Positions 5,731 to 12,588 of a stretch of 14,297 nucleotides of DNA are shown here, piece after piece. Source of the DNA: Candidatus Methanomethylophilaceae archaeon (GTDB lineage: Archaea > Thermoplasmatota > Thermoplasmata > Methanomassiliicoccales > Methanomethylophilaceae); assembly GCA_016297775.1 (NCBI GenBank), contig JAEDGA010000030.1:1-14297 (forward strand), read 5' to 3'. Each line of letters opens with the position of its first letter. Positions within the stretch are counted from its first letter, which is position 1. The position numbers were made by a program, and so were the translations under genes. A model generated the notes under the pieces. That model searched no databases and was not told the DNA's origin. It worked only from the letters and a program-made list of their open reading frames with translations.

Positions 5731-7179
5731 ATGTCATGGGAAGGCGAATTGCTGAGAATCGATGAGAACAGGGTGGAGATCCCCGTGGGTGCCGTACCCG
5801 GAATGAGGACCAACGCGATCATCTACGCCAAGGAATCGATGATCCCGCAGATCAGATCCGACAACGCTCCCATGCAGGCGGCCAACGTCGCATGCCTCCC
5901 GGGAATAGTCGGGAGTTCCATCACGATGCCCGACATCCACTGGGGATACGGTTTCCCCATAGGCGGTGTCGCTGCGGTGGAGGGGAACAGCGGATGCATA
6001 TCCCCCGGAGGCATAGGTTTCGACATCAACTGCGGTGTCAGGCTCATCAAGACCGATCTCACCGTGGATGATGTTTCCGGACACATGGACGCCCTCATGG
6101 ACGCACTCTACGCCAACGTACCTTCCGGTCTCGGATCCAAGGGTCTGAAGAGACTCGGGATGAAGGAGATCGATGAAATCCTCAGAAACGGTTCCGCGTG
6201 GGCGGTAGAGAACGGCTACGGTTGGGAATCCGACCTGGACGTGACCGAGGAGCGCGGATGCATGACCTCCGCCGACGAGACCAAGGTCAGCGACAAGGCC
6301 AAGAAGAGGGGCATACCCCAGTTGGGTTCCCTCGGATCCGGGAACCACTTCCTCGAAGTGGACGTGGTCGATGAGACGTTCGACCAGCGCGCGGCCAAGG
6401 CGTTCGGATTGAAGGAAGGACAGATCACCATCACCGTACACTGCGGTTCCAGGGGATGCGGACACCAGATAGCGACGGATTATCTCCAGTCGATGGAACA
6501 GTATGTCAAATCCCATGAAATCGAGCTTCCGGACAGACAGCTCGCCTGCGCACCTCTCGACAGCGCGTTGGGGGACGAATATTTCTCGGCCATGTCCTGC
6601 GGTGCCAACTACGCATGGGCCAACAGGCAGATGATCACCCACTGGATCAGGGAATCCTTCGAGAAGGTCATGGGCGATTCCGCCGAGAGCATGGGAATGG
6701 ATGTCGTCTATGACGTGGCACACAACATTGCCAAGAAGGAGAGGCACCTGGTGGACGGCAGCAACATGGACGTGCTGGTGCACAGGAAGGGTGCCACCAG
6801 GGCATTCGCCGCCGGAAGACCGGAGATCACCATGAAGTACAGGGATGTGGGACAGCCCGTCATCATCCCCGGGGACATGAGCGTCGGTACCTATGTCCTC
6901 GTGGGTATGAAGGGCGCCATGACAGACAGCTTCGGAACATCCTGCCACGGAGCGGGAAGGAAGATGTCCAGGAAGGCGACGTCGTCCCTCAGTGCCAGCG
7001 ATATAGAATCCGCGATGACCGATAAGGGAATCACTCTGAGAAGGGGTTCCGAGGAGGGGCTCGTCGAGGAGGCCCCGCAGGCTTACAAGGACGTGGATGA
7101 GGTCGTATCCGTCGTGTGCAACGGCGGTCTGACCGGAAGGGTCGCAAGATTAAGACCCATCGGCGTCGTCAAGGGATAA
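5731..7179 (+). CDS. rtcB: RtcB, RNA-splicing ligase
   Basis: This 482-residue enzyme joins RNA ends carrying a 2',3'-cyclic phosphate or 3'-phosphate to a 5'-hydroxyl, using GTP and manganese; in archaea it seals tRNA exons after intron removal. Visible metal and nucleotide residues: GFDINCGVR at 96-104 (Asp98, Cys101), GSGNHF at 202-207 (Asn205, His206), HCGSRGCGH at 237-245, YDVAHN at 327-332 (His331), and CHGAGRKMSR at 405-414, where His406 matches the histidine that becomes guanylylated. The length is standard and there is no intein, although archaeal RtcB proteins sometimes contain one. It starts 33 bases after tRNA-His on the same strand with no clear promoter of its own, so both may share a transcript. 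Its final 30 bases overlap the end of the opposing HD-domain gene. Confidence 0.96.
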   Translation: MSWEGELLRIDENRVEIPVGAVPGMRTNAIIYAKESMIPQIRSDNAPMQAANVACLPGIVGSSITMPDIHWGYGFPIGGVAAVEGNSGCISPGGIGFDINCGVRLIKTDLTVDDVSGHMDALMDALYANVPSGLGSKGLKRLGMKEIDEILRNGSAWAVENGYGWESDLDVTEERGCMTSADETKVSDKAKKRGIPQLGSLGSGNHFLEVDVVDETFDQRAAKAFGLKEGQITITVHCGSRGCGHQIATDYLQSMEQYVKSHEIELPDRQLACAPLDSALGDEYFSAMSCGANYAWANRQMITHWIRESFEKVMGDSAESMGMDVVYDVAHNIAKKERHLVDGSNMDVLVHRKGATRAFAAGRPEITMKYRDVGQPVIIPGDMSVGTYVLVGMKGAMTDSFGTSCHGAGRKMSRKATSSLSASDIESAMTDKGITLRRGSEEGLVEEAPQAYKDVDEVVSVVCNGGLTGRVARLRPIGVVKG

Positions 7180-8481
7180 GATTCTTCTTGCGGCACGTTC
7201 CGCATCGGAACGGAGACGTTCCGGCACGGAGACCATCACACACCAATCGATGGGATCCCGGGACTGCAACGCCTTGGCCACGGACGAATAACGGGAGATG
7301 GGTCTCACCCTGTCCCCGATCAGGACGGATACGTCCGTCTTTCCGACCTTGGCCTTGGACAGAAGACTCGATTCCGAAGGTACATCGACTATGACCTCGG
7401 CAGGATCCGCGCCTATCGCCGATGCTATCTCGCATTCCAGGGACCTGCGTCTGTCCGCATCCGTGTATCTGACCAAGGATGCCTTGAAATCCTCGGATGC
7501 GTCGGCGGAATAGACGATGACCGCGTTCTTGTACAGTCTCCTGTTCAGTACGGAACGCATCATATCGGAGGACAGTCCGCCGCATCCCAGCAATGCGGAC
7601 GTGAGATCCGCATCCGTCATCAGGTACAGTTCGGACAGATCCAGATCCGAGACCTCTATGGCACGCCTGAGCATGGCCTCCACGGTCTTCACCGTCTTGT
7701 GATAATACACCGAGGAATACATCAGGGTACGTGCCACCATGAGGCCCTCGGCGGCCACGATACCGCCCTTGCGGATCACCATCCTTCCGTTGTATATGTC
7801 CATCTGGCTCAGCAGCCTGTCCTTATCCACCGCGCCGTGTATCACGCCGGTGTAATGGGCATCCCTCATCAGATAGTCCATCTGATCCGCATCCACAGGT
7901 CCGTGGATGATCTGGTGCGCATACTCCCTGTCCGAGAATGACGACTGACCGCTCCCGTATCCGGACAGTGTGAATCCCCCGGTATCGGAATGCGGATTGA
8001 TTATGAGGTCGCAGACCTCCTCGGGGGATATCCCGGCATCCTCCATCAAGGTGCACAGAGGATCGATACCATCGAAATATGAACGGTCGCGTTCCATGAA
8101 TGACGGCACATCCCCCATGATCAGAGCGCGGGACATCTCCATATGATCCAGACCGGTGATGCTCTCCATCATGCGTTCGAGCGTATGCGAGAACGGAGGG
8201 TGACACACATCATGCAGAAGCGCGGCCATGCGTATGGTGTCCGATTCCTCTTCGGAGAGGCCCATGGAATCCGCCATCCTGCCCGCCAGATGGTATACGC
8301 CGAGACTGTGCTCGAAACGCGTGTGGTTTGCACCGGGGAAGACCGCGTTGCTGAGACCCAGCTGTCTTATCGACCTCAGTCTCTGGATCTCGTGCCTGTC
8401 CATCACCTCGAGGAAAGGGCCGTCCAGGGTTATGCTTCCGTGTATAGGATCGTGGACGACCTTCCTCTCCGTGACGTTCAC
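7150..8481 (-). CDS. HD-domain phosphohydrolase (COG1078, dGTPase-related)
   Basis: This 443-residue protein belongs to the HD superfamily of metal-dependent phosphohydrolases, in the branch that includes deoxynucleoside triphosphate triphosphohydrolases. It opens with the family's VVHDPIHGSI (8-17). The metal ligands are visible: NHTRFEHSLG at 52-61, LLHDVCHPPFSH at 88-99 (His90, Asp91), and DADQMDYLMRDAHYTG at 197-212. The remainder (about 260-443) is a less conserved helical C-terminal part. Substrate is unknown; dNTPs are the first guess. The start is a GTG that shares four bases (GTGA) with the stop of the SepF-like gene, and AGGAG stands right before it, so translation is probably coupled to that gene. 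The C-terminal codons overlap rtcB by 30 bases on the opposite strand. Confidence 0.87.
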   Translation of the reverse strand: MNVTERKVVHDPIHGSITLDGPFLEVMDRHEIQRLRSIRQLGLSNAVFPGANHTRFEHSLGVYHLAGRMADSMGLSEEESDTIRMAALLHDVCHPPFSHTLERMMESITGLDHMEMSRALIMGDVPSFMERDRSYFDGIDPLCTLMEDAGISPEEVCDLIINPHSDTGGFTLSGYGSGQSSFSDREYAHQIIHGPVDADQMDYLMRDAHYTGVIHGAVDKDRLLSQMDIYNGRMVIRKGGIVAAEGLMVARTLMYSSVYYHKTVKTVEAMLRRAIEVSDLDLSELYLMTDADLTSALLGCGGLSSDMMRSVLNRRLYKNAVIVYSADASEDFKASLVRYTDADRRRSLECEIASAIGADPAEVIVDVPSESSLLSKAKVGKTDVSVLIGDRVRPISRYSSVAKALQSRDPIDWCVMVSVPERLRSDAERAARRILSLDDADGS

Positions 8482-8825
8482 CTCCTCTTGGGAATCTCCA
8501 GGGAGAACCCGCAGGGTACGATGAGCCAGACATTGCCTCCGAGTACGTGGCATGCACAGTCGGACGTCTCGGCCATCATGCGTATCTCCGCTTCGGCCTC
8601 GGACATATCTCCGGCATAGGACGACATGTCCACGGCCATGCAGATCCCGGATGCCAGCCACTTCCTCAACCCAGATATCTCGGACGGTTCGGATGGCATT
8701 GAGACGCGTATCCTGGGTCTGTCATCGGATTCGCGTATGGGAACGGATGCCAGATCGATGAACACCGTCTCCGAGTTGGGATCGGGTACCGACTGTCTCC
8801 TCCCGAAGAAGCCCGTATCACTCAC
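8478..8825 (-). CDS. sepF: SepF-like cell division protein
   Basis: This 115-residue protein resembles archaeal SepF (DUF552), which anchors FtsZ to the membrane at the division site. Matching features are a short N-terminal segment with FFGRR (6-10) that could be the membrane-binding end, a variable linker, and a globular part whose pattern fits the SepF fold: SGICMAVDMSSYAGD at 59-73 (the family's SGxxxxxD strand), a helix at 75-87, then VLGGNVWLIVPCGFSLEI at 94-111, ending in the family's P-x-G-hydrophobic strand. Recognition rests on this pattern, not on a search. It starts with GTG at 8825, overlapping the PUA gene by eight bases, and its stop overlaps the HD gene by four, so the three genes form one operon. 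No ftsZ is in the window. Confidence 0.62.
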   Translation of the reverse strand: MSDTGFFGRRQSVPDPNSETVFIDLASVPIRESDDRPRIRVSMPSEPSEISGLRKWLASGICMAVDMSSYAGDMSEAEAEIRMMAETSDCACHVLGGNVWLIVPCGFSLEIPKRR

Positions 8826-9309
8826 CTGCCTTCCAGAGCTTGTCGCCCACATAGTGCAGCATCATGACGGCCTTTCCCTTATCCTTCATGCGTATGCCTT
8901 CGGTATCGCGCAACGCGACACCCACCGCAAGGGGCATACGGTTCTTCTCGTCGCGGATCCACACCAGATCGCCTTCGGATATGCCGTCGTCCGCCTCGGT
9001 GATCCCGGGGCCCATGACGTCCGCACCGTTGGTGACGAACTTGACCGCACCCATGTCGACGGTCACGAAACGCCTCTCGGGCCTGAACTTGTGCAACCCC
9101 CTCACAGTAAGGAAGGGCTTTCCCTCGTAGATCATACCGAGTATGTCGCTTCCGCAGAACAGAAGACCGAAATCCGGTCCTTCGGCGATATCGATAGGGT
9201 CCTTCTCGGTGAACGTGGGTATGCCGAACACGGCATCCAGCTCCTCTACGACCGCCTTGATCTCCTTCTCTCTCATCCTCTTCCTCTTGCGGATCCTGAT
9301 ATCTGCCAT
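8818..9309 (-). CDS. PUA-domain RNA-binding protein (archaeal DUF1947 type)
   Basis: This 163-residue protein has a basic N-terminus (IRIRKRKRMREKEIK at 4-18), a small N-terminal domain, and a PUA domain at about 78-158, with DMGAVKFVTNGADVMGPGI at 85-103 and a glycine-rich LAVGVALRDT at 127-136. This arrangement is that of a conserved archaeal family related to eukaryotic MCT-1, thought to act in RNA modification or translation; the exact role is unknown. I chose the ATG at 9309, which follows AAGGGTG and gives the usual family N-terminus; a GTG at 9351 in the same frame, close to the predicted transcription start, is the alternative. It is the first gene of the PUA, SepF-like, HD operon and diverges from a membrane-protein operon at a shared TATA box. 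Confidence 0.82.
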   Translation of the reverse strand: MADIRIRKRKRMREKEIKAVVEELDAVFGIPTFTEKDPIDIAEGPDFGLLFCGSDILGMIYEGKPFLTVRGLHKFRPERRFVTVDMGAVKFVTNGADVMGPGITEADDGISEGDLVWIRDEKNRMPLAVGVALRDTEGIRMKDKGKAVMMLHYVGDKLWKAGE

Positions 9310-9374
9310 ACGCACACCCTTATGCCGTACTGATGTATCCATGTTTCGCACGGAAGCGTTCCCGCGCGCACGAA

Positions 9375-9385
9375 CCTTTTAAAGC
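9375..9385. promoter_or_regulatory. Shared TATA box between PUA-sepF-HD and the membrane-protein operon
   Basis: The plus strand reads CCTTTTAAAGC and the core TTTTAAA is nearly symmetric. Its centre is about 27 bases before the ATG at 9408 (a leaderless start on the plus strand) and about the same distance before the alternative GTG at 9351 on the minus strand. No other AT-rich element occurs between the two operons. Confidence 0.6.
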
Positions 9386-9407
9386 AATGCCGAACGATAT
9401 CCCGCGC

Positions 9408-10271
9408 ATGAAAGTCTTCACCTCGCTGATGAAGACCCTCATCATGATCGTGTCGTTGGCCCTGACGCTGATGTTGGTGATGTCCGCGGCCCCCCTGATC
9501 ATGGGAGGTGTCGACATCGAGAACACGGACCCCCTATCCATCGAACAGGTGGACGGCGGGGCCAACATCCGTATATACGGTACGATGACAGTGAAATCCA
9601 GTCTCCCCAAGGACATCGAGGACCTAGAGTTCGGAATAGATGCCATATCCACGAAGACGGACAAGCCCATCGCCATCGAGATAGTCCACGTCGGACCTGA
9701 GACCGTACCTTCCGGCGGTAATCTGCCGGTCCACATCGATTCCAAGATCTCCATGGCGGAGGTGGCGATGCTGATCCTCGCCGACAACAACGGCGGTACC
9801 GGTATCTATCTGCCCCTCAAGATCCAGATCAAGGCAGGATATTCCGGATTGGCCAAGATCGATCTCGGAATGAACATGACGGTACCGCTTTCCGATAACG
9901 GAGGGATAACCGCAGACACCCAAAAGAACTCCGAGGGCAAGATCAAGACGGTGGAGGCCACCATAGCCGGAGACGCGGCCGATCAACTCTCCGCTCTGAT
10001 CCCCAACACGGGAATGTCCGCCGGGATATCGATCGAGGGAGTCTCCGAATCACTCTCCCTAGACGTCACCAAGGATGGAAGCGGAAATGTCTCCATAGAC
10101 ATAGACACCGGATCCGAAAAGGCCATCACCGACCTTATGAAAGAGATGGTGGAATCCGGAAAGGATGCGAAGATCACCGTAGGCAGTAACGAATACACCG
10201 TTACCGCAGAGGAGATCTCCAAGATGTACGAACTCATGGAAGAGTTCCTGGGAGGTATCCCCGATGTCTGA
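9408..10271 (+). CDS. Signal-anchored beta-rich protein, function unknown
   Basis: I do not recognise this 287-residue protein. It has one hydrophobic N-terminal segment (about 9-33, LIMIVSLALTLMLVMSAAPL) that would act as a membrane anchor or signal, then an outside part rich in alternating polar and hydrophobic residues, as in beta sandwiches. The stretch 43-150 (SIEQVDGGANIRIYGTMTV onward) vaguely recalls the LEA14/WHy fold, and 185-225 may be a second strand-rich unit; both are guesses. The C-terminus (about 225-287) is helical and acidic. The start follows the TATA box by the distance expected of a leaderless mRNA; an earlier ATG at 9387 lies too close to that box. It overlaps the next gene by eight bases, so the two are likely made together. 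Confidence 0.75.
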   Translation: MKVFTSLMKTLIMIVSLALTLMLVMSAAPLIMGGVDIENTDPLSIEQVDGGANIRIYGTMTVKSSLPKDIEDLEFGIDAISTKTDKPIAIEIVHVGPETVPSGGNLPVHIDSKISMAEVAMLILADNNGGTGIYLPLKIQIKAGYSGLAKIDLGMNMTVPLSDNGGITADTQKNSEGKIKTVEATIAGDAADQLSALIPNTGMSAGISIEGVSESLSLDVTKDGSGNVSIDIDTGSEKAITDLMKEMVESGKDAKITVGSNEYTVTAEEISKMYELMEEFLGGIPDV

Positions 10272-10971
10272 CAGGGACTACTATACCGATTTCTCCCCCA
10301 AGTGCATGTCGTTCGGGGGAGCGTTCAAATCTCTCGCGGACTCCATAACGGGATACATCCTGCTCCCGCTGGCGGCGATCTCGCTGCTCGGCGGTATCGG
10401 TCCGGCACTCACGGCGGCCATTCCGGCAGGATCCCTGGACTTCGGAACACTCCTGGACGGATTCACCGTGTACCTCAGGAACCTGATGATCTACTCGATC
10501 CCGCTGATCTTCCTGTCCATATTCATCGGACTATATGAACCCGGAAGCTACGCAAGGATCCCCTTCAAGTTCATCTCCAGCATCTACCTGGCCATGGTCC
10601 TGCTGATGTTCACCAAGGGCGGATGCATGGACGTATCCATCGACGGATCGGGAATGGGGGTCGGCATGGGAATGATCACCATGTCCCTGGAGATCCAGGC
10701 CGTGATCTACATCCTCGCCGTGATATCCGTCATCAAAGGGTTCCTCGCATTCGCCGAATTCTCCGACAACCGCAAGAAGTACCTCAAGGACATGGCCAAG
10801 AAGTTCAACAAGAAGGAGAAGAAGGAAGCAGAGTGGGATTACGAAGATGAGGAAGAGGAAGAGATCCCTCAGCCGAAGAAGAAAAAGAAGGACGAGGACG
10901 AGGACTCCGGCAGGAAGAAGAAAAAGAAGAAGAGGCCCGTCGAGGAAGACGAGGAATACGAAGAATACTGA
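10264..10971 (+). CDS. Four-helix membrane protein with charged C-terminal tail
   Basis: I do not recognise this 235-residue protein. Four hydrophobic segments lie at about 29-53, 71-91, 101-118 and 142-165, so both ends should be on the same side, probably the cytoplasm. The tail (169-235) is almost wholly Lys, Glu and Asp, arranged in blocks: a basic part, EDEEEEE at 194-200, KKKKKDEDED at 205-214, KKKKKKRP at 218-225 and a final acidic EEDEEYEEY. Such a tail is probably disordered and could bind nucleic acid or protein by charge. The DNA encoding it is strongly purine-rich and contains an exact repeat. GGAGGT eight bases before the ATG at 10264 supports the start. It sits between the anchored beta-rich protein (8-base overlap) and the cysteine-rich protein (19-base gap). 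Confidence 0.78.
   Translation: MSDRDYYTDFSPKCMSFGGAFKSLADSITGYILLPLAAISLLGGIGPALTAAIPAGSLDFGTLLDGFTVYLRNLMIYSIPLIFLSIFIGLYEPGSYARIPFKFISSIYLAMVLLMFTKGGCMDVSIDGSGMGVGMGMITMSLEIQAVIYILAVISVIKGFLAFAEFSDNRKKYLKDMAKKFNKKEKKEAEWDYEDEEEEEIPQPKKKKKDEDEDSGRKKKKKKRPVEEDEEYEEY
10875..10929 (+). repeat. Exact 16-base direct repeat, 39 bases apart, in the charged tail
   Basis: GAAGAAGAAAAAGAAG occurs at 10875-10890 and 10914-10929. The 39-base spacing is 13 codons, so the reading frame is kept. It looks like a small in-frame duplication of a lysine and acidic block. Confidence 0.7.
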
Positions 10972-10990
10972 TGATGAAGGTGTGTGAAGG

Positions 10991-11713
10991 ATGGGAATAA
11001 GCATAGCCATTTGCGAGAAGGACGCGCCCAGCGCGGCCTGTGCCGGTCTGAAGAAGGATATAAGGAAGGCCATGGTGTCGGACATAGCCCCGTTCGGGGA
11101 TGCCGCCATATTCGATATGGTGGTATCGTTGGACGATGCCAAGGCGGCCTTCCCGGACTTCGAAGCATTCCTCAAACGCAACAGGATCAACGAATCCACG
11201 GACGCCATATACATGGAGAAGGTGAAGAAGGAGGACGACCGTGCGATACTTGAACCCAAGGCGGAGAGGAGGTACACCGGATGGGTGGACATGACCGGTA
11301 TGACCGACGATCTCAGAACCAAAGCTCTGGAACTGTCCAAACCCGAGAACAGGGTCAACGGATGGGACTGTCTGGATTTCGACGAGGCCAACAAGGCATG
11401 TGCCGAATGCCCCCTGTCCTGGGACAAGGGAAGAGGATGCATCGGTGCGTTCGGACCGGATTCCACGCAGCTGCCGGAGATCGCCGGAAGGCACGGATGC
11501 GATCTGGTCGCGTCGGTACCGGAACTCGCGAAGGGATGCACCATCCTGGCACCTTCGGATGCCGAGAAGCTCCTGAAGGAATGTGCCACACTTGCCGATA
11601 TATTGCCCGAGGAGGGCAAGATGGCCGTCAGGAGATATGCGGGCCCGGTGGAACGCATGAGACTCGTGGCGGAGATCTCCGTCAAAGAGGGTTGCGGATT
11701 CTATTTCTTCTGA
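10991..11713 (+). CDS. Cysteine-rich conserved-looking protein, function unknown
   Basis: I do not recognise this 240-residue protein. It has no membrane segment and ten cysteines. Four of them form a cluster: Cys127, Cys137, Cys140 and Cys150, with the spacing C-x9-C-x2-C-x9-C, around the distinctive segment ECPLSWDKGRGCIGAFGP (139-156). This could bind zinc or an iron-sulfur cluster. Cysteines also occur at 8, 17, 170, 183, 198 and 235. The N-terminal 90 residues look like a separate mixed alpha/beta part. The start follows GAAGG directly; the ribosome site is probably GGTG at 10980-10983. It is the third gene of the operon starting at 9408. sufC comes next but has its own promoter, so a link to Fe-S assembly is only suggestive. 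Confidence 0.75.
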   Translation: MGISIAICEKDAPSAACAGLKKDIRKAMVSDIAPFGDAAIFDMVVSLDDAKAAFPDFEAFLKRNRINESTDAIYMEKVKKEDDRAILEPKAERRYTGWVDMTGMTDDLRTKALELSKPENRVNGWDCLDFDEANKACAECPLSWDKGRGCIGAFGPDSTQLPEIAGRHGCDLVASVPELAKGCTILAPSDAEKLLKECATLADILPEEGKMAVRRYAGPVERMRLVAEISVKEGCGFYFF

Positions 11714-11784
11714 ATCCCCACCCCAAACCATTTCACCGCCCCATTACGATAATCATCACCGTTAAAGGACGGTCAATCCCACAT

Positions 11785-11797
11785 CTTTATAATATAC
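11785..11797 (+). promoter_or_regulatory. TATA box of sufCB
   Basis: CTTTATAATATAC with its centre about 36 bases before the ATG at 11827. It predicts a short leader of roughly ten bases that still contains the ribosome site AGGTG (11818-11821 region), separating sufCB from the upstream operon. Confidence 0.6.
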
Positions 11798-11826
11798 GCG
11801 CATATGTTGGATACATAGGTGCAATC

Positions 11827-12588
11827 ATGCTAGAGATCAAAGATTTGCATGTGGAGGCAGGGGGCAGGGAGATCCTCAAGGGCGTCTCGCTCACCATCGC
11901 TGAAGGGGAGACCTGCGTGCTCTTCGGCCCCAACGGATCCGGTAAGTCCACCCTGCTCGCGGCGATCATGGGTTACGGACACTGTACAGTGACCAAGGGA
12001 GAGATCCTCTTCAAGGGTCAGGACATCACACACATGGGAGTCGACGAGCGTGCAAGGCTCGGAATAGGCATGATGATGCAGAGGCCCCCGAACGTGGCGG
12101 GTGTCAAACTCGGAGATCTCGTCAGAGCAGCAGCGGGCAACGATCCCAACGCCACCAAGGATGCGGAGAGTTTCAAGATGGACAACTTCCTGGAGAGGGA
12201 CGTCAACGTCGGATTCTCCGGAGGGGAAATCAAGAGGTCCGAGCTCCTGCAGCTGTCGGCACAGAAACCGGACTTCGTCCTCCTGGACGAACCCGAATCC
12301 GGAGTCGACCTGGAGAGCATCGACCTGATCGGAAGGAAGGTACACGACCTGCTGTACATGAAGAGCGGTAAGAAGGGATGCGACGGAAGCAGATGCGCAC
12401 GCCACGTATCCGCATTGGTCATCACGCACACGGGACAGATCCTGGACTACATCGGAGCCGACAAGGCGTACATCCTCCAGAACGGAGTGATCCGCTGTTC
12501 CGGACGCCCCACCGACCTGCTCAAGGACATCAGGGAAAGAGGATACAAGGAGTGCATATCATGCAGAATGGTGAACATCCAGGAGTGA
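11827..12588 (+). CDS. sufC: SufC, ATPase of the Fe-S cluster assembly complex
   Basis: This 253-residue ABC-type ATPase works with SufB as the scaffold complex that builds iron-sulfur clusters in the cytoplasm. Walker A is GPNGSGKST at 34-42, the Q-loop glutamine is 85, the signature is FSGGE at 130-134, Walker B is VLLDEPE at 151-157 and the switch histidine is His201 in VITHTG. Compared with bacterial SufC there is an extra segment at about 178-193 with Cys185 and Cys190 just before the switch histidine, and a C-terminal ECISC (242-246). These cysteines are unusual for an ATPase of this type. The start is set by AGGTG a few bases upstream. The frame stays open further upstream but without family resemblance. 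It overlaps sufB by 28 bases. Confidence 0.93.
   Translation: MLEIKDLHVEAGGREILKGVSLTIAEGETCVLFGPNGSGKSTLLAAIMGYGHCTVTKGEILFKGQDITHMGVDERARLGIGMMMQRPPNVAGVKLGDLVRAAAGNDPNATKDAESFKMDNFLERDVNVGFSGGEIKRSELLQLSAQKPDFVLLDEPESGVDLESIDLIGRKVHDLLYMKSGKKGCDGSRCARHVSALVITHTGQILDYIGADKAYILQNGVIRCSGRPTDLLKDIRERGYKECISCRMVNIQE
12547..12552 (+). promoter_or_regulatory. Shine-Dalgarno site of sufB inside sufC
   Basis: AAGGAG eight bases before the ATG at 12561. It decides for this start over the in-frame GTG at 12585 and supports coupled translation of sufC and sufB. Confidence 0.7.

Noticed and set aside
5734..6948. 404-codon minus-strand open frame opposite rtcB
   Set aside because: It lies wholly within rtcB, whose identity is certain, and shows no recognisable motif or ribosome site.
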